From Schizochytrium sp. TIO01 (taxonomy: Eukaryota; Sar; Bigyra; Thraustochytrida; Thraustochytriidae), in contig SMSO01000033.1 of the NCBI GenBank assembly GCA_004764695.1, positions 2,433,001-2,497,000 of the forward strand: a stretch of DNA of 64,000 bases, given 5' to 3'. Of this stretch, positions 46,049 through 57,041 are shown piece by piece. Numbering within the stretch: the first letter of the stretch is position 1; each line of letters begins with the position of its first letter. Made by a program: the position numbers and the translations under genes. Under the pieces are notes generated by a model. It had not been told where the DNA came from and searched no databases. It worked only from the letters and a program-made list of their open reading frames with translations.

Positions 46049-47707
46049 ATGCAAGCTTTGGCAATTTTTATGTGTAGAGACAAAGAAGGGACAGCAAAGC
46101 GTGCGACGCAGAATCGAAAGCAGCTGCGAATGAAGAGGCGCTGTGCGGTTGATGCAGGGCCTCTGCGAAGAAGTCAGAGGAAACTATGGGCACCGCCATC
46201 AAGAATCATCGCTTTGGTGGCAGTGGCAATCGCTGCGGGATCAGTAGCAGTCGCGACCGGTGTTGACATTGGAGTGACCGATCATGACGATGGCTGGAAC
46301 CCTGCGTGGGACCCTGGTGAGCAGCCGATGGAGCTAAATGGTGAAGACAATACAGAATTTATCGAAAATGAAAGACGAGGACCGACTGGTAGTTTTGGAG
46401 ATGGTGATTGGGGTGAGGATGACGAAGAAGATGACTATGACGAAGAGGGTTTCGACGCCAGTTCAATCTTGGGTAAGGATGAGGATAAGATCTTGCAGGA
46501 TTTAGTTGCGAAGGAAATGCGGGACGTTGAGGATATCACGAATGATTTTGATTTCGGCCCTGGTACAGGGCTAACCGAGAGAAGCACGTTTGAGGAGGAG
46601 CTAGCGGCAGCTCTAAAGGAGACGATTCCGGACCATCTCCGCGTGAATGAGGCAGCTGTCGAAGAAGTCAACACTCTTGCAGAATTGAGGTATTTTGTCC
46701 ACTCGAAGGATGATCCTGAGCTCGTGGGTGGTGCAATCCTTGGTCTCTTCAATTTCGGGAGCGCAGAAACGCCTACACGCATCATATCTGCTGCTTCGAC
46801 TGGTGCGGGATCAGGTGGTGAGGAATCCTCTGATGGCAACACCGTCAAGCAGGCCTGGCGTAATTTCCTCATGACCTCGGAGATACTTGTAGCACACGGA
46901 TTTCGTTTCGTATTTACAAGAAATCCTAAAGTTCTTGCGCATTATAATGTAACCTCTTGGGATGCCGTCGTGATCCAGCCACCAATGCTAGCCCGTGCTA
47001 AGCATGGCGATGTGCTCGAAGTAAGCCTTTGTTCAGAAGCACAGAATCTCCAAGCCCCGGAAAAGCTTGATTTGGTAAACTTTGTGCGCGCGCACGCCAT
47101 CCCGAAAGTGATGTTGCTTACTTATGAAACTGAAGATGCTGTTGACGCAATGGATGTGCCCGTACTTACTGTGCATGGAGACTTTGATCGTGAGAAAACG
47201 CCAGAGCTTATTGCAGAATACGTTGACATGCTTGGGCGTATTTCTCAAGCTCTTGGTAGCGGCTATGCAAACGTTCTTATGACCATGGCACACAGGGGCT
47301 GGGATTCATCATTTTTACGTTTCTTCAGTTCAGAGCTTGCTTGCACGAAGACTGATCGAGAGGCAAAAGGTCGTAAATGCGTAACGATGCGCGTAGGACG
47401 TAACACCTACTACAAGCTGCAGGGCTTAATTTCAGAAGAAAGCATTGGTCAATTTGCAAAAGATGTACTAGAGGGTCGGCTTAAACCTGTTAAATTAGAT
47501 GGCCAAGCGCGCCAAGCAGCTGCAGGGATTCATGGGAACATCGAAGATCTTCACGAAGAGGAAGAGTTAGGACCTGCCCATCCCACTTTTGATCACACTG
47601 ACGAGACTGTGAACCTTGATCAACTTGACCTTCCGTCTCCAGCACCCTCAATATCGAGTGCCAAACAAGAAACCATCCCTGTTGAAGGTGTCCGCGACGA
47701 ACTTTGA
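46049..47707 (+). CDS. PDI-like protein with thioredoxin folds but no CxxC
   Basis: 552 codons. The first Met is at 46049, and Met28 at 46130 (MKRRCAVDAGPLRRSQRKLW) is an equally good start. Near residues 52-72, RIIALVAVAIAAGSVAVATG is a signal peptide or signal anchor, placing the rest in the ER lumen or outside. An acidic stretch follows (GDWGEDDEEDDYDEEGFD). From about 200 the sequence resembles PDI b and b' domains: LVGGAILGLFNFG, FRFVFTRNPKVLAHYNV, LVNFVRAHAIPKVMLLTYET, then YYKLQGLISEESIGQFAKDV and LEGRLKP, which matches the usual end of a b' domain. No CxxC motif is present, so oxidoreductase activity is not expected; a chaperone or substrate-binding role is more likely. The family is assigned by pattern only. 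Confidence 0.7.
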   Translation: MQALAIFMCRDKEGTAKRATQNRKQLRMKRRCAVDAGPLRRSQRKLWAPPSRIIALVAVAIAAGSVAVATGVDIGVTDHDDGWNPAWDPGEQPMELNGEDNTEFIENERRGPTGSFGDGDWGEDDEEDDYDEEGFDASSILGKDEDKILQDLVAKEMRDVEDITNDFDFGPGTGLTERSTFEEELAAALKETIPDHLRVNEAAVEEVNTLAELRYFVHSKDDPELVGGAILGLFNFGSAETPTRIISAASTGAGSGGEESSDGNTVKQAWRNFLMTSEILVAHGFRFVFTRNPKVLAHYNVTSWDAVVIQPPMLARAKHGDVLEVSLCSEAQNLQAPEKLDLVNFVRAHAIPKVMLLTYETEDAVDAMDVPVLTVHGDFDREKTPELIAEYVDMLGRISQALGSGYANVLMTMAHRGWDSSFLRFFSSELACTKTDREAKGRKCVTMRVGRNTYYKLQGLISEESIGQFAKDVLEGRLKPVKLDGQARQAAAGIHGNIEDLHEEEELGPAHPTFDHTDETVNLDQLDLPSPAPSISSAKQETIPVEGVRDEL

Positions 47708-49720
47708 GAATGAAATCTGTGAATTTTTTTTTATCAGACAACTGTTGGTGTTTCGTGCCTCAGCTCTAAGGATCTGATATTAATATTCACAGCGTGGCTA
47801 CTTTTTAATTTCATATATAGTTTTCTGGGCTTCGGCATGATCGTGTCCACATCCCTGAGGACCAGGAAATCAACCTCCATGAACTAGTTTTGCCAAATCA
47901 ATTGCACCGTCATTAAGCGTTTTGAGCACCGGTAAATCAGTCGCTCGTGAATACATCAAAGGTCATTTATGTGCATGGCTTCAAGGGACCAATTTTCACT
48001 TTGTTTGTAATTATCATCACAAACTTCCTTACAACCGCTAAGCGAATCATATAACCATTTAGCGCGTGTGATCCTTCAAGAGCAATGAAGGTAATGGATA
48101 CTAAGTATCTAGATGCTATATAAGTTCGACAGCACTGAAAATAAGAACATATTTTACGCCTCAATTATCTCCTTCTTGCATAAAGCCCTCAAATGCTGCT
48201 ACAGAGGGATAACTGGAGACATCTGCAGAAGCATAAATCCAGGGCAAGATTAAATTTTCGAAAAAAAATAAAAAATAAAGGGCTACAGATGGCGAACCAC
48301 GTTGATTGTTCATTAGCAATACTACACAACTTTCTAAAGTACTGGACATACCTTTAGTTCAATAAATAATAACACTAGGGGGTTCATACTACTGATGATG
48401 AAGAAGGGCAAAGCTTACCTCACGAATTATTAACCTTAAATCCCATATGTTGGAAATAATAACTCGGATGATCTCATTACTTGAGCGCATGTATCACTTT
48501 AATTGCAATCAATAACCGTGAATGATCACGCAAATCTTTGTGCCCAGACAGGCTTGCTACACGTCGCCATCATGAATATTGAATCTTGGTATCATCATAA
48601 AGATTATATGGCGAGTTCAGCGGGGGTTAGCGGGCGACTTTGAAAAAACGAAATGGCAAAGTAAGGAACTTTACAATCCAACTGCAGCGTTTTTTTTTCT
48701 TCCAAGAAACAGCATGAAACTCAATCATATGGCGAGGGCTCATTTGGAAAACAACCAGGAGTGTCTTTCGTTGTAAAGATAATTTCAGTCGAGGAATCAG
48801 GTAGAATGAGTGAAGTGCTCGCGCTAGTACACCTTGAACTTGTCTCTTAAGGTTGATTGCAGCGAGAAGTAATACACATGATTAATACACGCGAGGTTCA
48901 CCTGATAAACGTTCGGGCAGTGCTGATAGTAAAGAGTGGGTGAAGAATGAAAATTCGATTTGATTGATTCAGGTAGAAGTCTTACCGGACGAAGGAGATG
49001 AAAAGAGTTTATGTTTTCGATACAGCGATCGGCTGACCGTAGAAATTTAATTCTACATGTTATTAAATCTATGTACATGACGCATTCTGAGCTGAGTCAC
49101 GTTATAGGGAGCAAGTCCTCATGCAGATCATCAGCCAGTAGTTCTGATTTTGGTTCTCTGTATATAAATTTATTATGCAAATATCTTTCTGCCATAGTAG
49201 CCACAAGGCAAAAGGCATGATGTTTCCCTTTTTAAGAGTGTCAACTGCTGTGGGGTTTAGTAAAAGATCAGCAAGGATTCATACTGTATTACATGTGCGC
49301 GTGAGTTTCACCATTGGCTTCAGTAGGCAATGGAAATCAGTACTACCGAGAATCAATTGGATGCGAATCGGAACTCGACGAGACTTTTTACTTGGCTCGT
49401 AAAAGATTTTCATCGTTTTTACTGTTTCAACAATGATAATCGCTTCTGATGGGAAAGTGGTTAACCTCAGATGCTGATAGATCTCGAAGAACAGCCGAGA
49501 TCAACGTGCTCGTCTTAAGCCAGGAAACACGAATTGCATTCACTAACTCATTCAGTATGCCAAAACTTTCAACATTGCACATTGAAAGTTTTCCTCCCTC
49601 TTCATCAGCTTCAATCATACTGCATAACTAGCTAGTGTTAGAAGGAGTTCTAGCTTCATTCTAATTATGGGAATACAAAACATAAATTTTCATTAGAAAT
49701 TGTGAAAAGATATAAGACAT
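47708..49720. other. AT-rich spacer, nothing recognised
   Basis: 2 kb between two convergent gene ends. Short frames only, under 85 codons, with no motif. Confidence 0.4.
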
Positions 49721-52700
49721 TCATATTTGTGCATTTTTAATGTCATCAAGAGCGCGTCGAATGGCTTTGCCCAAGGAGTCAATCTCAGGACGTCGGCCTC
49801 CATTCGTCATGGTGCTATACCGAGAGGTTCCGCTCAACAGGGCAAGAAAAACACCGGTCCAGTTTGTTGTACCTTCCATCTCCTTTTCAAGTATAACTGG
49901 GATCATGCGAGCAGGAGTTATCTTATGTATCATATAATTATACTCCATTTTACAGAAGTCTTGCGGCGCATCAGGACCAGAGTTCACTTTATCCATGTAC
50001 TCCCGATTAACAAAAACGATGCCCAGAGTGGAGTCGTCGATACCCTGTGTCATTGCCCACATAATGTCTCCACGTTTTATCTCGTTCTGATCAAGCCAAC
50101 AAGATATCTTATATTTTTCTTCCAATCTAGAAGCCACCTTGCATACAAGCTGATGTACAGAACGGTCCTTGCCCCATGCATGCGATAAGAAAACGTCAAA
50201 TTTTTTCTTGTGGGGCGATGCTAACCTGGAACGAAACGCGCGAGCCTCTCCTTGGTTTGGGAAGATTGCTGAGAAAGATGCTACCTTTAACAGCTGGCGT
50301 CCTTCAGATAAGCACCTGCCGTTTCGAGCGTTAGCAAAGGCCTTGATTGAGACACAACATTGGTTATTTGTAGTACCATCGCAGCTTAAAAACAGAGCTG
50401 GTTTCAAATTTTGGTGCATAAAAGCTTCGTCAAGAAACTGGAGTTGTTTATGAAGCAGTTCCACGCAACTTTGTATCGTTCCCCTGATCGGAGTGGCATC
50501 TTCAGCAGTATCCTCGTCGTCCTCTAAGAAGCGGAAGGTGATTCGACGTTCATGTTCATGCGCGAGAAGAAGTACGCATATGCCGTCCATTATAATACTT
50601 GCTGCGTTTGAATAAATTGTTTTCTCTTTTACCTGTACAAGACCCTCAGGAAGTTTCGAAACCATACTCGCAAGAAAACGTTGAAAGACTCCTCTAGGAA
50701 AATGCTCAAACGTAATATATACCAGAGCTGCGTTATCAAACTCCAGCAAGAGTGCGTTCAGATCAGGTCCCGGTATTGCTTTCAACAATCTCGGGACTAG
50801 TAAGGCACCTTCTTCGTCCAAGTCCCCGACCCAGGGACTTTGGCAAGCGAGAAGCATCGCCACCATGAGAGTCGAAAAGTACTCTAAGAAATCCTCGCCC
50901 CAGACGATTCTCAAGAAAGATTGAGACACAACGCTACGAGTTTCCCAAGTTTTCAGACCACTAAACCAATCCGTAGAAACACCAAGCTCAGTAATCGTGT
51001 CTTCCAAAATATTGGCATGCGCCTCCATGTGTCTTGGGTCACAAATTACACGAGACAAATTATTCAACAGCCATTGGGGCTTTAGGACCACATATTTTTC
51101 CAAGATTTTGGTGGATTTGAGATGTACCAGGACACCTAGATCATGCATAAATTCCAGCATACGTGGCACATCCTTTTTTGAAATTCCACAAGATTCTGTT
51201 GCAATTTTATTAACTGCGTCAAGCTCCATATATTCAACATCCTTGTTTGAGAACATACGCTTTAAACAGAGAGACCACCGTAACGAGACCTTCTCCTTTA
51301 CATAAGACTTGGATGCAGCGGCTCTCATGAGAAAGGTCTGGAGGCGCTTGCAACGCGTTTTGTTTTCTCGTTCAGTATTGTCCAGTGGGAAAAACCACAA
51401 CTTCTCTTCTGAATTTCGTAGAAGGTTTAGATCTTTTTGGTGGGACATGTGCTCCCGCAACTCGTTATCGACAAGTTTTAGGTCCTCCTTAGGATCCCGT
51501 AAAGCGTCGAGGTATGTCCCAACAAGAACAACATCCACCTTTTCTTTTGCATGCAAGCGTACTGATTCTAGCCAAAATTGGATCGTGTTCAGCGCCTCAT
51601 TCGTGTCTCCCATTGATTCATAATCAGGAGAGTCCTGAAACTGATGTTTTCCAATCAGTTCTCGCATGTCGAAAACGATGACATAGACACCATACTTTGT
51701 CAAAAACAGGTGATGCAAAGCGTAGAAAACTTCCTGCCCGCCGTAATCCCATACAGTGAAGCTGATATCCTCTTCTACTTGCAGTCGTCCTCTCTCTTCT
51801 AATTTTAGCTTCATGTTAGCCCTGTAGGGTGTCGCAACCTCGTCCGGCTCGATCCAGAGCGTTGGTTTGTCACTCCTGCGAGGTGCTAACAGCGTGGCCA
51901 GTGACTTTTTAGGACTCATGTTTAGCCTTGTCGCAACCTCATCCGACTCGATCCCGAGCTTTGGCTTGTCACTCCTTCGAGGCGCTAACAGCGTGGCCAG
52001 TGACTTTTTAGGACGTCTTGGAATACTCATTCTCCCTCCCAGTAGTTGCTGTTTCGCAAGATCCTCGCAGAGATCAGAGGCCTGGTAGCCTATTCGCTCT
52101 TCTTTCCAGTCCTTCGTCCGTATCAGCTTTAGGTCCACACCAATGGTCGACTCATGTTCCGATACAAATGCTTGACTGAGCAAAGTCCGAATGGTCGAGG
52201 TTTTGCCAGCACCTGCTTTTCCAAGTACCATAAGCTTCGCTTTGCCCCATTGTACCTTTTTATCTTTCGAGAGTGCATTCATCGCAGATGTCGAAAACTC
52301 CTGACGTGCCTTAAAATCTTTATGATATCTAAGGCGGTGACCGATGCGATTGTGGACGTCCTTAGGGATGTTAGAATCAAGTCTACCATAGTACCATGTG
52401 TTTGCTTGGTCAGTTTCAGTGATCTCGCAACTTCTCCTATTGTTATTTTGGCTTCTTTATATGATAAATTGATTGAAGGTGACAAGGATGTCGACACTGC
52501 CAAAATTGAAGCGATGCTTAAAAAATATAAAATACTAAACGTCTCCTCCGCTTGGAAATCAAAGGACAGAACACAAAACTTACTGTATTTTTTGAAGAAC
52601 CTGGTTTTCGTCCATGGCGTCTGCTAACATTTTGACGCCCTCTGAACCGATTCTGTTGAGGCCCAGTCTGTTGATCAGGTTGTATGATGGAAAATAATTC

Positions 52701-55188
52701 AAAACCCATTATTAAAGTCAGTAATCTATTTTGCCTTTTCTCTCATTTGCCACAGTCCATTGACCGAGATTGAAATCCAAAATAGAAACACCGTCGCAAA
52801 TAGACCTCCCCTATACAATCCTACTCGGTAAGCTAGGTAGCTGGTCAGCCTCAACACAGAAGTTTGCGAGCTCAGGAAACTTACGCAAGAATGGTGAGGG
52901 ACCACCCATTTTTCAGCGCTGTAGCCAGTGCCTTGCCGCCTTCGTCACCGATATCATTGGAAGCCAGGCTGTACATTTGATCAAGCGATTTTAAATAGCG
53001 CATATATGCCCATGAAGTTAGACACGTCAGCCATCTCGGTTGAATTTCTTCTCTTGAAGATTTCGTTGTTGCTCTTTCTTTACTCATGAACGAATGAACA
53101 AGCTCGTGAAGATTCATGTAACATACGGCACACTAAATCATTCAAGATTGCCGAACAAATGAGATACCACACAACACCAATGGTAAAGCATGAACGTCCG
53201 ACACTCAAGATAACTTACGTAAGTCGTATCAATGAGCGATGCTGGCACAACGCTTTAGCCAGTTCCTTAACTCCTTCGTCACCAATATTATTTTCATCCA
53301 AGCTGTTCATTTAATCCAGCAATTTGAAATAGTAAATATTTGCGCATGCCGCTAGCTACGTCAGTCATCTAGATGTAATTTTGTCGCTTGCAGATTTCGC
53401 TCTTGTTGTTATTCTCGACTCATCAACGAACCAACAAGATTGTTAAGATTGAAGCACGGCACGGCACTCTGTATCATCAGCAATTGCCAAGCAAATGAGA
53501 TACCACACACCACCAATAGTAAAGCGTGAATATCCAACAGCCAAAAAACACTTACTCAAGAAGTGTCAGCGGGTGGTGCTGACCCAGCGCTGTAGCCAGT
53601 GCCTTAACGCCTTCGTTACCAATATTGTTATTGTCCAAGCTGTTCATTTTGTCAAGCAATTCAAAAACGTGCATATGTGTGCATGAAGCTAGATACGTCA
53701 GTCGTCTTGGATGAATCTCATCTCTTGCACATTTCGTACTGATGTTGGTGTTCTCGATTCATCGACGAATCAACAAGATCGTTAAGCTTAAAGCACGACA
53801 TGGCACTCTGTATCATTAGCAATTGCCAAGCGAATGAGATACCACACACCACCAATAGTAAAGCGTGAATATCCAACAGCTAAGGCAACTTACCCAAGTT
53901 CTGTCAGCGAGTGGTGCTGCCCCAATGCGGTAGCCAGTGCCTTGGCGCCCTCCTCACCAATATTGTTATTGCTCAAGCTGTTCATTTTGTCAAGCAATTC
54001 AAAATAGTGCATGTATGTGCATGAAGCGAGATACGTCAGTCGTCTTGGATGAATTTCATCTCTTGCACATTTCGTACTGATGTTGTTGTTCTCGACTCAT
54101 CGACGAATCAACAAGATCATTAAGATTGAAGCACGACACGGCACTCTGTCTCCATAGCAATTGCCAAGCAAACGAGATACCACGCACCACCAATAGTAAA
54201 GCGTGAATATCCAACAGCCAAAAAAAACTTACTAAAGTTCTGTCAGCGAGTGGTGCTGACCCAGCGCTGTAGCCAGTGCCTCAACGCCTTCGTTACCAAT
54301 ATTGTTATGGTTCAAGCTGTTCATTTTGTCAAGCAATTCAAAATAGTGCATGTATGTGCATGAAGCTACATACGTCAGTCGTCTTGGATGAATTTCATCT
54401 CTTGCACATTTCGTACTGATGTTGTTGTTCACGACTCATCGACAAATCAACAAGATCGTTAACATTGAAGCACGACATGGCACTCTGTATCATTAGCAAT
54501 TGGCAAGAAAACAAGATACCACACATCACCAATAGTAAAGCGTGAATATCCAACAGCCAAGACAACTTACTAAAGTCCTGTCAGCGAGTGGTGCTGACCC
54601 AACGCTGTAGCCAGTGCCTTGGCGCCTTTGTTACCAATGTTGTTATCGGCCAAGCTGTTCATTTTGTGAAGCAATTCAAAATAGTGCATGTATGTGCATG
54701 AAGCTACATACGTCAGTCGTCTTGGATGAATTTCATCTCTTGCACATTTCGCACTGATGTTGTTTTTCTCGACTCATCGACGAATCAACAAGATCGTTAA
54801 GATTGAAGCTCGGCACGTCACTCTGTATCATTAGCAATTGCCAAGCAAATGAGATACCACACACCACCAATAGTAAAGCGTGAATATCCAACAGCTAAGA
54901 CAACTTACTAAAGTTCTGTCAGCGAGTGGTGCTGACCCAACGCTGTAGCCAGTGCCTCAACGCCTTCGTTACCAATATTGTTATTGTTCAAGCTGTTCAT
55001 TTGAGGAAACATTGATAAATAGTTTTTCCGCGCAAAAATCTTGATACCGTCAGTTAACTGGGTTAACTTTCATCGCTTATATGTAGCAGTAATTTACATG
55101 GATACAGCCTCATCCAAACGTACGTAATCACTGTGCCATCCTCATAAAGGCTTTCAAGCGCCTGTATAATTTCTGGGCGATCAGACAT
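49721..55188 (-). CDS. LRR-Roc-COR-TIR protein (ROCO/NLR-like), ten-exon gene
   Basis: Inferred exons on the minus strand: 55188-55124 (MSDRPEIIQALESLYEDGTV), eight 84-nt exons (54992-54909, 54654-54571, 54316-54233, 53977-53894, 53639-53556, 53302-53219, 52968-52885, 52667-52584), then a terminal exon from about 52436 (possible acceptors 52433-52451) to 49721. Each 84-nt exon lies between AG and GTAAGT and encodes one 28-residue LRR such as LNHNNIGNEGVEALATALGQ. The summed length is divisible by three (about 1,150 residues). Numbering from Met at 52282, the terminal exon has P-loop GKAGAGKT (21-28), WDYGGQE (about 177) and VGTYLD of a Roc GTPase, a COR region (about 320-560), and a TIR domain from about 690 (KKFDVFLSHAW, SCWLDQNEIKRGDIMWAM). 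The plan suggests a GTP-switched receptor or scaffold with a TIR output, perhaps in self/non-self sensing; that role is inference. Confidence 0.85.
51831..52028 (-). repeat. 99-bp in-frame tandem duplication inside the Roc coding sequence
   Basis: Two adjacent 99-bp copies encode 33 residues each, beginning PKKSLATLLAPRRSDKP, and differ at a few positions (KLGIESDEVATRL against TLWIEPDEVATPY). They lie between the P-loop and the switch motif, enlarging a loop of the GTPase domain. Confidence 0.85.
52584..54992 (-). repeat. Tandem array of single-LRR exon cassettes (about 338 bp each)
   Basis: Eight cassettes, each an 84-nt exon plus an intron. Introns from 5' to 3' are 254, 254, 255, 254, 253, 250 and 217 bp, and the shared ones are very similar (for example GTGAATATCCAACAGC and GATACCACACACCACCAATA recur on the plus strand). 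The 5' (higher-coordinate) cassettes are nearly identical; the 3' ones are more diverged. Confidence 0.9.
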
Positions 55189-56278
55189 GGGAGCTTCCTG
55201 AACAGAGCAACGCGATGCGCTAGGATTATTATGCGGACGTGTACCTCTGTTTTACACCTGGGCCACGGTCGTGAGTATAGTCCCAGTCTTCGTAAATCTT
55301 GGACCCTTATGTGCGTGGAGCCGCAAGTTGGTGATTCGGATTTGCAAGACAGTGAGGTGGGAGCGTGTTTGTTTTCGTTTGTTGTTCTTAATGAGAAGGA
55401 AAATTTGTTGTGTGCTCTTGAAATAAAAAGATTGATCTTATCTAACTATCAACCTTTACTTAGGCATGAAACAGAAAGAACAGGACGGAAGACTACTAAA
55501 GTACTTTTTTCATTGGAGGTGATTCGATATTACTATATTAACACGTAGTAAGGTCTGCCAAGAGAGATAAAATTGGCGCATTTTACGACTAGCGACTAAT
55601 TAATTTGCACATCCTTTCACTTGCAAGTTCCAAACTCAAGTTAACATTATCTATTTACCTCCTTCCAATCTCATTTTCGGTTCTGAGTTGGAACTTTTCT
55701 TTAACCTGAGTTGTTGAAGAATTGCGTGAGCAATTGAGAGTGCCTTTCTGCTGCAGTGAGCAGAGTCTTAGGTACGTCGATGTACTTCAACAGCTGCAGA
55801 ATCCTTTACATTCGGTCGGTTGGAGATCGATGGGGGTACAGGTATGGAGATGCTTGTTCTTACTACTCAAATATCGTATTGAGTGATTGTTTTGACTTGA
55901 GTTTTTTTAAGTAAGTTGAAAGATTTTAACTCAGGACCTCTGAGAGTGCTTAATCAAGCAAATGTGTTTAGAGGATTGGTAAGAGTAACGCGAGAAAGAA
56001 AGTCAACGCGTGCAATAGAAGATATTATGCACATACTACAAATAATAGTTTTCATATTCAGGCGATAACTTCAAAAATGTAATTGGTAAAAAACTCAAGC
56101 CAAAACAATCACTGGTCAATCATTCACTTGGGCAAGTAAGATCTTTAAAGCCAAGTCCAACCATTTAGAGAGTGGTTTTTATAATGCTGCTCGGAGGCCT
56201 TTCATATTGCTGGCGCGGCTATCAAAATGTATCGAATGCATAATCTTCTGTCCAGATTAATGAGCTAAGACAACTTAC
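55189..56278. other. Spacer upstream of the LRR-Roc-COR-TIR gene
   Basis: Presumed promoter region. A 105-codon plus-strand frame (55231-55548) lacks recognisable motifs. A minus-strand stretch near 55750 (ILQLLKYIDVPKTLLTAAER) is helical-looking but not tied to a gene. Confidence 0.4.
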
Positions 56279-56362
56279 TAAAGAGATATTAGGGACCTGT
56301 TCTGCTTCAGCATCGTAGCTATCGCTTTGCCCCCTTCAATGCCAATCTCGTCGGCGATCATT
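56279..56362 (-). pseudogene. Isolated LRR exon, apparently intact
   Basis: 84 nt between an AG acceptor and a GTAAGT donor, in the same phase as the downstream array. It encodes MIADEIGIEGGKAIATMLKQ then NRSLISL, an RI-type LRR. It lies upstream of the inferred start exon, so it is probably a leftover of an earlier, longer array or part of another gene. Confidence 0.6.
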
Positions 56363-56540
56363 CTGTAATTTGGAGTGTAAGTTGCGCAGTTTTTTTTTTC
56401 ATGAGTGTCAGTGAATATTCATGCCGTGATGTGGTTGAGTCTATTTTAAAAAGATGGGATAACAAAAACATCAGCATCATGAGGGAGAAAAATAGGCAAT
56501 CTGCAAATATAGGCGTCATGAATATAAAAGTGAAGTCAAC

Positions 56541-56626
56541 TTAGTCTAGTGAGATGACGATCAATTTTTTTTCAATGCGACAGCTAGTGCCTTGAAGCTG
56601 ACTACACCGATCTTGTTGCAAGATAA
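56541..56626 (-). pseudogene. Decayed LRR exon
   Basis: The minus strand reads LSCNKIGVVSFKALAVALKK, then an in-frame TGA, and the donor is degraded to CTAAGT. It aligns with the LRR exon consensus, including KALA, at the expected position. Confidence 0.55.
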
Positions 56627-56853
56627 ATTTTATATTTGATGTAAATTATAGCACATGAGACACGTATGTGTGTGAATATCAATCATCTAGCATGCATTGC
56701 CTTTCATTTTCTTTGCTATTGTTTTATTCATAACTCTCCGTTCCAGCAGATGCTCAGACAAGCAGCCACATGGGTCTATAAGCAGTATGTATTGAATTCA
56801 AGATAAGCAGACATTGTGCTCAAGTGCATGAGCTACGACAACTTACTTCAGTG

Positions 56854-56935
56854 ATGTGAGCGATCGGTTCGCTTCTAGAGTCGCAACTACTGCTTCGGCG
56901 CCTAGGTCGTCTCCAAACAAAAGTATTATATTAAT
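56854..56935 (-). pseudogene. Partial LRR exon
   Basis: The minus strand reads GDDLGAEAVVATLEANRSLT then SL, followed by a GTAAGTT donor. The 5' end lacks a clear acceptor in the right phase. Same family as the array downstream. Confidence 0.5.
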
Positions 56936-57041
56936 GAACATCAGTCATCAACCTTTGTCATCTTACTTCTACTTTTGTTCGAACAAACAAACATCCAGAC
57001 AGCCTAACAAGCATATTTACATCGTGCTACAAAATTAGCCT

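Noticed and set aside
52279-52503. 74-codon minus-strand frame just upstream of the Roc exon
   Set aside because: It overlaps, in another frame, the LRR-to-Roc linker (WYYGRLDSNIPKDVHNRIGH), which runs in frame into the Roc domain and fits the splice phase.
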